Shown one piece after another: positions 46,253 to 56,871 of a stretch of 64,000 nt of DNA. Origin of the DNA: Adiantum capillus-veneris. Lineage: Eukaryota; Streptophyta; Polypodiopsida; Polypodiales; Pteridaceae. The notes below the pieces were generated by a model. It saw only the letters and a list, made by a program, of their open reading frames with translations, searched no databases and was not told where the DNA came from. The position numbers were made by a program, and so were the translations under genes. The stretch spans positions 111,269,977 through 111,333,976 of the forward strand of contig CM043949.1 of the NCBI GenBank assembly GCA_014529385.2, in the 5' to 3' direction. The number at the start of each line of letters is the position of its first letter. The first letter of the stretch is position 1.

Positions 46253-46471
46253 ATGAATAACCCACATGATGATCATTTCTATCGCTTTCACTGTGTACGA
46301 TCTATTAGAATTAACGTATGGATTAGCCGAAAAATACACTTTCAACAACGTATAGTGTTTCTCTTTGGCCCAGAAAGGCTTAATGAAATACTTCTATCAC
46401 CGGATCCCATCATACTACCTCTCATATACTATAACTTTTCTTTTGACGTAAGCGTAGTCATCTTGCTATGA
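46253..46471 (+). CDS. Small ORF A of a tandem pair, unrecognised (72 codons)
   Basis: The ORF runs from ATG to TGA; a TAG stop lies immediately upstream in frame. I do not recognise the product. Residues 26-72 align without gaps to residues 24-70 of the next ORF with 22 of 47 identical, including LFG, RLN, ILP and DV. The C-terminal third is hydrophobic. Its TGA overlaps the ATG of the next ORF as ATGA. Most identical residues use different codons in the two ORFs, which suggests selection on protein sequence in the past. Whether it is expressed, or is an exon of something larger, cannot be told. Confidence 0.5.
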   Translation: MNNPHDDHFYRFHCVRSIRINVWISRKIHFQQRIVFLFGPERLNEILLSPDPIILPLIYYNFSFDVSVVILL

Positions 46472-46680
46472 ACCAAGAGGATTTGTACACACAATTAATC
46501 CCAATCACTAGACAAAATATATATATTATGGTAAGCACAAAACTACAATTCCAAAGAACAATTCGTAGCCTATTTGGTCAGTCAAGATTGAATGCCATTA
46601 ACTCATCTATTAACCCTTTCATATTACCCATGATACGATATGACCATAGCCTTGATGTTTTCATATTCGTATTGTTTTGA
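46468..46680 (+). CDS. Small ORF B of a tandem pair, unrecognised (70 codons)
   Basis: It begins at the ATG that overlaps the stop of ORF A and ends TGA. The C-terminal 47 residues match ORF A at 47 percent identity without gaps (KLQFQRTI, SLFG, SRLNAI, FILPMIRY, SLDVFIFVLF). Fourteen of 22 identical residues are encoded by different codons. The first 23 residues are not alignable. The duplication is therefore old, yet both frames stayed open. No family is recognised. A hAT remnant starts about 230 bp downstream, but the two look unrelated. Confidence 0.5.
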   Translation: MNQEDLYTQLIPITRQNIYIMVSTKLQFQRTIRSLFGQSRLNAINSSINPFILPMIRYDHSLDVFIFVLF

Positions 46681-46906
46681 CATTCTCTTTTGTGTTCTTT
46701 CTTTGTGTGTGTGAGTGCAAGAGAGAAAGAGTGAGTCTTCTTTGATTGCACTTCTTTCCAAACCCTAGTCTTCATGGCATCTATGGTTTAACTCCTTCAT
46801 ATAGTTTTTGTTGAGTTCTCTCACAAACTCTCACAGCCATAAGCCCGGTGCTTTCCTAGCAAGACCGCAAATTTCTCGACAACGTGTTGGAAAGAATACA
46901 TCTTGA
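46681..46906. other. Spacer between small ORFs and hAT remnant
   Basis: No coding signal is seen. It contains GTGTGTGTGAGTG and AGAGAGAAAGAG simple stretches. Confidence 0.4.
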
Positions 46907-47950
46907 TTGAAATGCAAGACATGCGGCCATGAATTCAATGGTAATGCAACTAGAATCAAAGAGCATTTGTTTAAAGTCCCAGGTAATGTGTCTGAGTGTA
47001 CGGCGCCGCAAAGAGATGTTCATGCTAGATTGCCAAAGTACGCTTGCATTGTAGAGAATAGAGCAATGGATGTTGAAATGTCATTTGTCAATGAGAGGAT
47101 AGAGCATGTGCCTACGAAAGAAAATGTTCAGACTCCCAGTCAACTTCTTTTCACAAACGTGCTTCGACTTCAGCAACAACAAATCCCAGCTCAACTAAAG
47201 CTAGTAAAGCATCATCCAATGGCCAAACATTGTATGAACCGATAGATAAGCAATGGCTGCTTGAGTTGCACTTGAAATGGATGCAAGATTTTGTGGCTTG
47301 TGGTATACCATTCAATGCTATGCGCAACCCCATATAATAATATGCTTTAATGATCACGGCCGAAAAGGGGTTTGTGCTTCCTGATTATAATAAGACTATT
47401 CGGACAAGAGGATGGGAGGATTGATTTTCATCAGCAAGTTGATAATGCTGATAGAACCGGCATGCTATAAGATCCATGGCATATACTAATGCCACTGCAC
47501 ACACAAGTGCGCCTCTATGGTGGAAGGAGTATGGTGGGGAGAAAGTGGAGCTACAACACATTGCTATTAGGGTTCTATCTATTGCAGCATCAAGTGGAAG
47601 CTGTGAGCGGAGATGGTTGGCTTTTGACTTTATGCATACTAGGAAACAAAACCGGCTTCATCCTCAATGTGCTACTGATTTGGTTTATGTTTTCTGCAAC
47701 ATGAGACTCATTCATAAGCCGGTGAACATTGCGACAAGAGCAACACAAAGCACTATGGTGTTTTTCAAACCCATGAAGCTATAACTGTGGAAGTAGATGA
47801 TGATGATGATATGGAATGGGAGATAGCTTCAGAATGCTTTGATATGGATGAAATAGATGATAGGGTTGGTTTGTTGATTGAGATGAAGATGTATGAATTA
47901 AGGTCTATAAGTTTTTCTCGCTATGAGTGTGAAAATTATGATACTACAAC
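46907..47950 (+). pseudogene. hAT transposase remnant with internal deletion
   Basis: The start (46907-47150) encodes a BED zinc finger (CKTCGHEFNGNATRIKEHL) followed by SECTAPQRDVHARLPKY. A frame change near 47155 leads into KQWLLELHLKWMQDFVACG, the start of the catalytic region, with two stops near 47335. The next part (47476-47784) is already the C-terminal dimerisation region (PLWWKEYGG, LQHIAIRVLSIAASSGSCER, HTRKQNRL). An acidic tail, EVDDDDDMEWEIASE, continues in another frame. The several hundred residues between, including the catalytic residues, are missing. This is a typical non-autonomous deletion derivative. Terminal inverted repeats were not found. Confidence 0.85.
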
Positions 47951-47956
47951 ATGTTC

Positions 47957-47958
<2 letters not shown>

Positions 47959-48029
<71 letters not shown>
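47959..48029. repeat. (CT)n microsatellite
   Basis: An uninterrupted CT array lies just beyond the hAT tail. Confidence 0.98.
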
Positions 48030-48033
<4 letters not shown>

Positions 48034-48193
48034 CTTTTGCAATAAGAGTCATAACTATACTTAGATACAATACAATATAGTTTTTACCGATTGAGAATAC
48101 AAAAATGGCCAGTTGAGGGGATAAATGACGAGCTGTGATTACAAAAACTATAGCCCTTCACCCAAATAGACAGGGGTAAAGTGAGCAAAGTGC

Positions 48194-48975
48194 TCAACCC
48201 AAAGATTGAGTCAGCTCATTGAGTAGTTTGTCTATGTCAAAATCGGCACTTTCAGGCGTAGGAGATGGGCCTAGAGGCCCTTGCTGCGAAGAACGAGCCT
48301 AATCTGGCAATGGACCATAGAGTTTTGCATACTGTTGCAGCTTGGCTTGGGCCTCGGATAGCTCTATCTCAAGCTCAAGGATTCTGCTCTGCAAAATATC
48401 AAGTGTCTCTCCTTGTCTTGCAAGATCTTGCACTTGGCTTCCCAATGTAATGAGTGTGTCTGATTCTTCGGAAAGCAGAACTATGGGACGTTTGCGTGGA
48501 GGCATTGGATTATTGGCATGACTTGCAATCACTTTCTCTGCAATCCGACCATGGACAATGCCAGACTTCTTGGGGTGGTCTGACCAATCCATGCGTCTCC
48601 CAGAGATGTTGTGAACATAACATTGTTGTATAAAGTAGAGTGCCATTTGATTGTTGTTTGGCATAACTCTCTCTTGATGTATGAATATTTGTAGCAACAC
48701 TCATATGCTCATCCTTTGCACTGCAAATCCGATAGCTTTATAGGCACTGATTCCTTGGAATTGCTGCTGATTCAAAATAAATGTTGGCACACAAAGTGAC
48801 TTGGACCTAGTTTAGTGCACTTCTTAAGGCTTAGAGGCTTGCCTTGCAACCTAGACTCATCCTCTTCAATCCATGCAATAGCTTCGAGATCTTTCTCCTG
48901 ACCATAACTTTCTCTCTCTTCTTTATAGATGGCTTGTGCTTTGTTGTGGTTAAGTTCTTCTTCCATAAGTGTCAA
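48194..48975 (-). pseudogene. Unrecognised decayed gene with coiled-coil C-terminus
   Basis: A minus-strand frame starting near 48815 reads through QQQFQGISAYKAIGFAVQRM, a TGA at 48703, then a 133-codon stretch. That stretch includes MDWSDHPKKSGIVHGRIAEK, NPMPPRKRPIVL and a predicted coiled coil (ILELEIELSEAQAKLQQYAK). It continues past a TAG at 48301 through an acidic, Leu-containing end (DFDIDKLLNELTQSLG) to a TGA at 48196. The 67 codons at 48975-48772 (MTLMEEELNHNKAQ..., Glu/Lys-rich) probably join it by a frameshift. No family is recognised. It lies on the same strand as the kinase-like relic, 226 bp downstream of its end, and could be part of the same old gene. Confidence 0.45.
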
Positions 48976-49200
48976 TCAAGCAAACATGTCATCATGAGAA
49001 AGATTTTTTGTAAAGTTAACATCTTATAACTTTCAAATCTTCAAAGAAATAGACAAGATATCTTAATCTTGCAGCAATAAAGAGACATAATATTTATCGC
49101 CTTGTTGTTAGAAAGAGTTAAGATAATTTGATCTATTATAAAATTTAAGAGTGCAACTAAAGAGGACCATAAACTATTCATCACTTCAATCATCACTTGG

Positions 49201-49570
49201 TCATAGACCAAAAATCATTACAATGTCATTGCGCACTCTATGGGCACCATTTAGACATAGGGAAAAATCAAAAGCGTTATGTCGGGCTAAGGGATTGTTT
49301 CGCTTGCCACTCTCAAGGTGGGTAAGTACATTGCCTTAAAAATCCCTTTTGTTTTGCTCTTGTGGCATTTCCATGCACTTCAAGAGCCGTTTACAAGTAT
49401 GACACATGGAGTAAATATCCATGGCTTTATTCTAGGGAGGGGGATTAGTAGATATGAATTCTGGGGTAGCCCATGGAAAATCTCTCTCACTCTATTTTCT
49501 AGTTTCTAGTTGCAAGTTGCGGAGAGGAGGAAAATATGTCGTTGTTTTGGTCTTTGTACACGACCCCCAA
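49201..49570 (-). pseudogene. Kinase-like gene relic, C-terminal part
   Basis: This is the continuation of the reading frame at 58502-59139 once element 3 is removed. The frame crosses the insertion site at the DWG motif and goes on to RDFPWATPEFI, which matches the APE region of protein kinases (TPE here). KAMDIYSMCHTCKRLL follows, matching the conserved D-x-x-S helix of the C-lobe, and then RHNAFDFSLCLNGAHRVRND before TGA at 49203-49201. Three in-frame stops interrupt it (complements at 49492-49494, 49432-49434 and 49336-49338), but there is no frameshift. The family assignment is from motif order only. Confidence 0.65.
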
Positions 49571-50582
49571 TGTAATGGAATTTGCCTATTCAATTTGAGA
49601 GAAGCGGAATTTAATGAGAGTACTTTCAAGAAATGATTTTGTGAGCATAGCGGGTTGACATAATTGAAGATAGCAACATAATCATAGAAATTAGTTAACT
49701 TGGCAGAGACAATACTTTTGCAAGAGAGAGAGTTTAGAGAACATGACAACAGTTGAGGACCAGATTTATGTGGAGCCGGTCCCCCCTCCAATAGGCATTT
49801 GTATTATGATTTCTCCCATAAAGAGAGACTTGTTACAATACATTCTTTGTGTTCCTTGTGACCTAGGTGATGCCATGAATATGGAAGGCTTCATGCATCA
49901 CAAACATAACGTAAACTTGAAGAAAGCTTTAACTATCCCAAGACTCAGTCCAAAGACCTCAAACACCTTTGAAGGTGGAGAGAGCTAGCAGGGAATGAGG
50001 GTAGGGAAGAGGAAGAAGAAACATTTCGTAGGAGAAAGACTTAGTTCCTCACTTATCATACTCTTGTTGCTAGCATACATAATAGCATAGTAATGAAGAA
50101 GAAATAGATGGCAAGCTCAAGCATTGAATCATGGCTCTTGGATGGATTTGCACTCCATAGCCAAGAGTGTTGGTGTAGGCTCTCAACCTCTACTTGCTTG
50201 GAGAGGAAGCTCTTGCACTTTGCATAGCACACCATGAGAGTGTTTGTGGGTTTGTGTGGGTGAGTATACCCCCTAAGCACCCCCCTAGCTTGCTTGGGTC
50301 GACCCCCCCTTGTAGCTCATGCTTGAAGCTCATTGGACCCTTCCAGGCCTAGCCAATCACAAGCAGGAGCCATTACAAGCAATAGGGGTAGCCTTGGGAC
50401 AAGTGTCCCCCTTTCCCCTTTGAGAGAGAGGACTTGATAAATGCAAAATCAATTAATTAAATATCCTAAATTATCATTAGACCCCTTGGGTGGCCAACCA
50501 ATAGTCCTCAGGCACACCATGAGGGCAACATGAGGAGGAACTTGACAAGTGTCCTTGCTGCCTCTTCAAGCTGGGGCTTCCC

Positions 50583-50623
<41 letters not shown>

Positions 50624-51218
50624 CTCTCTCATCCCCCCCCCCCCCCCCTGTAGGCTCACCCCCCTCCTTTTAGGGATCTTTTTGACTTTGGATGAGCAAG
50701 CCCCTTAGTCATCAAGCATGACTAAGCACTTGAAGTAGGGGGTGTTCCCACAAGCATCTCAGGCAAGCTTCTCAAGGCACCTCAAGCACCTTAATCATGC
50801 ACCAAGTCAAGCACCTCAAGCATGGAGCCAGTCAAGCACCTCAAGCATCTTAATCAAGACCTCAAGCATTACAAGCACCTCAGGCTGGACAAGCACCTCA
50901 AGCACGACAAGCACCTCGAGCTTGGGCCGGGTTCCCACCTCAAGCTCAGCCCTAGCTTACCTAAGGTCAAAGGACTTTTACACACATTATTGGAGGTCTT
51001 CAATGAAGCTAACCCTAAGGTCTTATGCTCCATTGGTTAGCCTTGCTCTTGATAGACCGTCTTCCATTTGGGCCCCTTTACTGTTGGCCCCGTGTTGAGA
51101 TAGATCTATAAGCACATATCTATATCTTCACACTTGTTCCTGTTTATTCTCCCACATTAAGTGATCAATTTAATATGAGAAAATCATTTGGGTTGGTTAG
51201 ATATTAGATTTTATGACA
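49571..51218 (-). repeat. Element 3 3' LTR (1648 bp)
   Basis: It runs from TGTAATGGAATTTG to TTATGACA as read on the plus strand. It is longer than its partner mainly because of a longer (GT)n at 50587-50622 and a C run at 50633-50649. Confidence 0.95.
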
Positions 51219-51231
51219 TTATCTCTCTCTT
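51219..51231 (-). other. Element 3 polypurine tract
   Basis: TTATCTCTCTCTT on the plus strand is the complement of AAGAGAGAGATAA, one base different from element 1. Confidence 0.8.
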
Positions 51232-51556
51232 GAAATCATAGTCGTCCTCGACTATGAGGTAGAAGAGATAAAGCCTTAGTCATTAGTCAATCGTACTTAG
51301 CGGGTAGAGGATCCCTTTTTTACCCTACGACATCTTTCCAAGATGGATGACTAATCCATTTGGTGCTTGGGAGACATAGCTGTTGCAAGCATGTTTCCCA
51401 AAGTAGAGTGACAAATTCTACTTGGTGTTTGAGAGACGTCGTCATCACAAACATGATTCTAAGCATGCATACTAGTTAAATTTGTGCACAATTAAAAAGA
51501 GGATTAGTATTATAAGACGAAAACATGAGTCATTTAAAAGAGAGTTGTACATTTGC
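51232..51556 (-). other. Element 3 3' untranslated region
   Basis: It corresponds to 15561-15906 of element 1, with about 40 bp missing around 51380. No ORF is seen. Confidence 0.8.
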
Positions 51557-54496
51557 TTACTCTAATGTAGCATTGTAAGCATTGACAAGGTTCATACTAT
51601 CCTTAAGTTGTACTCCTTGCATCCATTTAGCATCTTCAAAAGGATAATTTTTGAACTTAATAAGATAATGTCGGATTATCTTACCATGTCCTAGTACCTT
51701 GTCTTCATGCCGAAGGACAGATTCAGGTTGTAGCACCTCTTCTTGGTCTTCAACTTTGGGAGGGTCTTCAATAATTGGTTCAGTTGGTGGCTCTCTTTTG
51801 TAGGGCTTAAGTAGGCTTACATGAAAGGAATTGTGTATAAGCCAATGGTTGGGCAACTTGAGTTGAGAAGCCGTCTCATTGATGGGCTTCAAGATTTGGA
51901 AAGGACCATAGTATCTTTTTGCTAGTTTAGCATAATACTTTTGATGGCCCGTAGGATTTTTGCCCGTCGTTTGCCTTAATCGAGCCTTAGGAAACTTGAG
52001 TAAGACCCAATCATTTTTTTTGAACATTAAGGCTCTTCTCTGCTTATCAGCAGCAGCTTTTTGCCTTTGTTGAGAGATGGCTATAGCCTCCCTAATCTTT
52101 TGAAAAGATTCTTGTAAGTCACGGCTATACTCATCGGCGGCGAAGATCTTCCCATGTACTTTGAGTAGCAAGGGACTTTTAGGTCTTCCCTCTATGATCT
52201 CGAAAGGTGCTTTCCCCGTAGAAGTATGTACAGTATTATTGTAGGCATACTCTACTAGAGGTAAATACTTTTCCCATTGTGAGCGTTGATCTACTTCGGT
52301 AACATAAGTCTTGAGTATATCGAGTATCGTAAGATTGGCTATCTCACTTTGGCCATCCGTTTGTGGGTGATAGGCCGAAGAGAAATTCAATCTTGTTCCT
52401 AGATTTTCAAAGAGACCTTTCTAGAAATTACTGGTCATTCTAGGATCTCTATCTGACACGATGGATGTGGGTAATCCATGGTGCTTGAAAATCTGAGATA
52501 TGAAGAGAGTTGCCATTTGATGTGCCTTAATAGTCTTTTTGACAGGAATAAAATGTGCTTGCTTGATAAACCTGTCAACTATTGTCCATATTCCTGTATT
52601 CCCATGTATAGACTTGGGTAATCCAAAGATGAAATCCATGGATATACTCTCCCATGGTGAATTTGGAGTAGGCAATGGCTGGAGTAATCCAGGTTGCTTC
52701 CCTCTATCATACTTGGTCTTTTGGCATACTACACATTTTGAAACATACTCTTGTATGTCCACTTTCATGGTAGGCCAATAGAAATACGTCTCTACTCCTC
52801 GGAGAGTAGGTTGAATACCTCTATGCCCTGCATATGGAGGAGCATGGGATTCATACATAGCCTTCTCACGAAGGGAATGGGTAACACATAGCCTATTGCC
52901 GTGGAGAAGATAACCATCCTGCAAGGTGAATGGTTCCTCTTTCTTCCCAAAAGCAAGGGCTGACATTATGTCTCTAGAGTCAGGGTCAGTAGCATACTCA
53001 TCTATCATAGAGGATAGATCATTGTGAGTAGCTATAGACACTGCATTAACTTTTGGTCGTCGTGAAAGTGCATCGGCAACCTGATTGTGCTTATCAGCTA
53101 TGTGAGCAATATGGAAATTAAATTGCGAAAGAAAATTTGCCCACCTCATTTGTTTGTCGGAAAGTTTGGTTTGCTTCATGAAATACTTGAGACTTTGGTG
53201 GTCGGTTCGTAGGATAAATGGAGTCCCCAATAGGTAGTGCTTCCATGTATCTAGGGCATGTAGAACAGCTAAAAGTTTGGTTTGCGTCATGAAATACTTG
53301 AGACTTTGGTGGTCGGTTCGTAGGATAAATGGAGTCCCCAATAGGTAGTGCTTCCATGTATCTAGGGCATGTAGAACAGCTAAAAGTTCTTTCTCATAAA
53401 TGCCCAAGACTCGTTCATCACTATTGAGCCTTCGGCTCTCATATGCTATGGCATGCCCTTCTTGAAGCAAAACCGCTCCAAGGCAATCACCACACGCATC
53501 ACATTGGACCTCAAATGGCTTTGAGAGATCCGGAAGCACGAGGACTGGTTGGGAAGTAAGCTTCTCTTTGAGTTTTTCAAAAGCATTTTTCTCCTTAGCA
53601 GTCCATACAAACTTAACGTTCTTTTTTGTTAAGTCGTGTAGTGGTCCTGCTACTTGAGAGAATTTTTCTATGAAGCGTCTATAGTATGCACACATACCAA
53701 TAAAGCTTCTTAGCTCATGTAGATTCCTTGGGTTAGGCCATGATTTTATTACCTCTAGCTTTGATGGATCCATACGAATACCATCGTGAGAGATAATATG
53801 ACCTAGATATTGAATCTCTTGAAGGAAGAATTCACTTTTCTTTTGGTTGAGAAAAAGTTTGTTCTCCCTCAAGGCTTGAAAAATAACTTGGAGATATTGC
53901 TTATGTTCCTCCAAAGATTTGGAGTAGATGATGATATCATCAAAGAACACTCCAGTGAATTTATGATATGGTCTAAAAATTTTCTCCATGAGACGATTGA
54001 AAGTAGCTGGTGCATTAGTCAAGCCAAAAGGCATGAGTAGATATTCAGAAAGACCAAATGTTGTGCGAAACGCGGTCTTTAGGATATCTTCATCCACTAT
54101 CCTTATTTGATGATAGCCACTCTTAAGGTCAATCCTACTGAAGTAGGTAGAGCCTTGTAGCTTATCAAACAGATCTTCTACCCGAGGCACGGGAAATCTG
54201 TTTTTGATAGTGATATGGTTTAGTGCTCGATAGTCCACACACATACGGTATGTACCATCTTTCTTTTGCACTAAAAGGACTGGAGAACAAAAGGGAGAGG
54301 AAATAGGCCTCACCATCCCTTTGTCTACCAATTCCTGTACTTGCCTCATTATCTCCTCTTGTTGAGCTTGTGAGACTCGATAAGGAGGTTTGTTAGGCGG
54401 TGAGCTTCCTGGAAGGAGCTCAATACGATGGTCATCATCCCCTCGTTTTGGAGGTAGGTCCATAGGGATATCATCGATGAACACATCTTGGAATCA
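51557..54496 (-). pseudogene. Element 3 pol: RT, RNase H, integrase, chromodomain
   Basis: The minus-strand pol is one frame throughout. It is interrupted only by TGA at 54496-54494 (GGA in element 1, in LKGFQDVF) and by TAG at 52423-52421 in integrase (TSNF-stop), the same amber as in element 1. RT (YFSRIDLKSGYHQ, FFDD), integrase HHCC finger and DDE residues (MDF, SDRD, TDGQSE) and the chromodomain-like tail are present. The integrase tail here is unbroken (277 codons, 52390-51557) and shows the intact sequence that is frameshifted in element 1 (AIAISQQRQKAAADKQRR). RNase H carries a 37-residue tandem duplication at 53161-53382. Confidence 0.95.
53161..53382 (-). repeat. 111-bp in-frame tandem duplication in element 3 RNase H
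   Basis: The codons for LLAVLHALDTWKHYLLGTPF through KYFM and QTK are present twice, at 53272-53382 and 53161-53271, differing at one visible base (KQTK against TQTK). Elements 1 and 2 have one copy. Confidence 0.95.
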
Positions 54497-56457
54497 TTTT
54501 AGAAAAGTAGACAAGTCTAACTCTTCTTGATTCCTATCATTTTCATTTGATGAAACATTATTAGCTTTTAGAGACTCTTTGACATAAATCATGTACGTAG
54601 AAACTGAGCTCTTCATTGATTTATCAAAAGAAAGATGATTTACAAGTGGAATAGTGCGACCACGCTCACTAGCATCTATATACATGTTCTTTCCCCTGTA
54701 GGTGAAGTAAATTCTCCTTTCAAGGAACTTCATGTTGGCAGCCATGCGATCAAACCATGGTGCCCCTAGGATAACATCCTGATGTTGGAGAGGAGAGATG
54801 AAGAAGTCTTCTTTGTCGACATAGCTTTGGACATGAAGCCTCAACTTCCCAATCAAGGGAGTAACAGAGGCATGTTGTCCCTTGAAAGCTGCATCGGTTG
54901 TTACTATATCTCCCATCTCAAAAGCTTGAATACCCAACTTGGGGGCCAACTCTATTGATATGAAGTTGAGAGGAGAGCCTGGGTCAAACAAGATGAAGGC
55001 ATCATGCTCTCTTACCTTTCCCCACGCATAGGAAAGTGATGATCCTTTGCAATGACCATCCTCTTTTGGAGCTTCGATGGTGGAAGCCCTAGGAGTCTCA
55101 TTGCGAGTATTCTTCTTGGGGCAAGAACGATAGCCATGTCCTTGCTCTCCACACTTGAAACACTTATGGTCCTTGCGAAAAGCTTCAAGCTCTTCAGGAG
55201 AGAGTTTGTTTTTACCTTTGTAAACTCCCTTCTCCTTGGACCGATTGTTGTTGTTGTTGTTGTTGTTGTTGAAAGTGCCTTGGGAATTATTTTGAGCATT
55301 GGATTTCCCCTTTGCATCATTTTTATCTTTGTTTTCCATGGGCTTGACATTACGTCTAGCCCCTTGATGGAAATTGATGCGTGAAGCAACCATGGTGTGA
55401 TGGATTACTTCGGTAATAGTACCAGGCCGTTGAGAGTTGATGTATTCGGCCATCTCTTCAGGTAATCCCGCACAGAATTGTTGTCTTTGCTCGGCAAAGT
55501 CTATCTTTTGAAAGACAGTAGCTTTGAGATGTAAATCCCAAAACTTGTCTACATACTTGTTGATAGACTCATGAGAGAGAAGCTTCAAGCCGCGCCATTC
55601 GGTAAGAACTTTATCTTTAGTATCGCTTGGAAGAAATTGCTTCATGATGGAAACTCGTAGAGTTTTCCATGTCTTTGGGGCTTCTCCATTGCCACGAAGG
55701 CTAGCCCACCATTGACGAGCTGATTTTTGGAAGTGCATAGCTACATGGCGTAGCTTGGAGGAGTCTATGAAGCCCTCATCCCCAAAGGCCGCATCAAATT
55801 GTTGGATGAAGGCCAACACTTTGTCGGTAGCACCAAAGGTGCCATCGTAGGTGAGAAAAGAGATACTCTTTCCTCCCTCCTTGAACTTCTTTAGCTTTTG
55901 TGACCTTCACCATGCAGGAAATGATTTGCAATGTCCTCCCCTCTTGTATTCTCTAGGAGAATAGCCATAACTTTCATCGGAGAGGAGGAAGGTGAAGAAG
56001 AAGGAGAAGAGGGTGACCTCTTCCTAGCCCTTTTCTTCCTTTGTTTCCTCTCTTGCCTTTCAGAGTGATGAGGAGAAGGACTATAGGTTGCTCTTTTCCT
56101 CTTGGGAGGAGTAGGCGATCTTCTAGACCGCCGTCTTCGTGGAGCCACATCTTCAGAAGAACCTAGACTGTCATTGCTTTCTTTCTCTTTGGATTCCTCC
56201 TCTCGAATGGGAGAGAGTCTTCTTTTGGGGGTCTCTTCAAGAGGCCTCCTAAGCTCTCTCTCCTCTGGGAGAGGAAGGGAAATTCCATAAGCACGAAGTT
56301 CTTGAGTAACTTCGGCTTGCAAAGCAGGGTTGCCCATAGCTTGCTGCAACCTAGCGACGAGATAATTCACAAACATGGGAGCATCATCATTAGCACCTTC
56401 ATGTGCGAAATCAAAGCTATCAATGTTCATTCTACTCTCTTGATTATTGTCAGCCAT
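54497..56457 (-). pseudogene. Element 3 gag and protease
   Basis: The gag ATG is at 56457 and the N-terminal region has the same Arg/Ser-rich stretch as element 1. A missing T near 55985 shifts the frame after about 155 codons. In the correct frame a CGA-to-TGA stop follows near 55905 (PAW-stop-RSQ). From 55902 the frame is open through the gag domain, a polyasparagine stretch (one to three Asn longer than in element 1), the CCHC knuckle CFKCGEQGHGYRSC and protease LFDPGSPLNF, down to the stop at 54494. Element 1 has DPGSTLNF at the active site. Confidence 0.93.
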
Positions 56458-56858
56458 GTTAACAAAATTTATGTTTATACTTAGTGTATGCTTTGGCAGT
56501 TCAAAATCTTAGTTGCCACTCCTCTTAGCCTTTGAAAATCGGCTCTTAAGTATCTACACCCACGGCTCAAAGTGGTTAATTATAGAGAGTAGAGGAGTAG
56601 GTCTAACATAGTAGAGTTGCCAAGGGTTAGCTCCTTTCGGACTTCTTATGGCTCAATAATGGTAAAGCCGTAGGCAAGTCTAGAAAGACTCCATTATTAA
56701 GTCCAAAGCTCTCGAGGTGTGCACCATCCCCCACATAGTGGGCTCAACAAAACCGATAATAGATCCCAATTCCACTTACTCTATTATAATTAACAACATC
56801 AACCATTTATAGGCTACTTAAGGACCTCTCTTCTTAAGCAAGAAAACAGAAACCAAAT
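56458..56858 (-). other. Element 3 untranslated leader
   Basis: It is the same as the leader of element 1 in reverse orientation, with only scattered changes. Confidence 0.7.
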
Positions 56859-56870
56859 GCTCTGATACCA
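56859..56870 (-). other. Element 3 primer binding site
   Basis: GCTCTGATACCA is the complement of TGGTATCAGAGC. It lies one base from the 5' LTR end at 56872. Confidence 0.9.
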
Positions 56871-56871
56871 A

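Noticed and set aside
50775-50925. Regular short repeats with spacers resembling a CRISPR array
   Set aside because: The repeats are a degenerate LTR minisatellite, the spacers are 2-10 bp, and the genome is a plant's.
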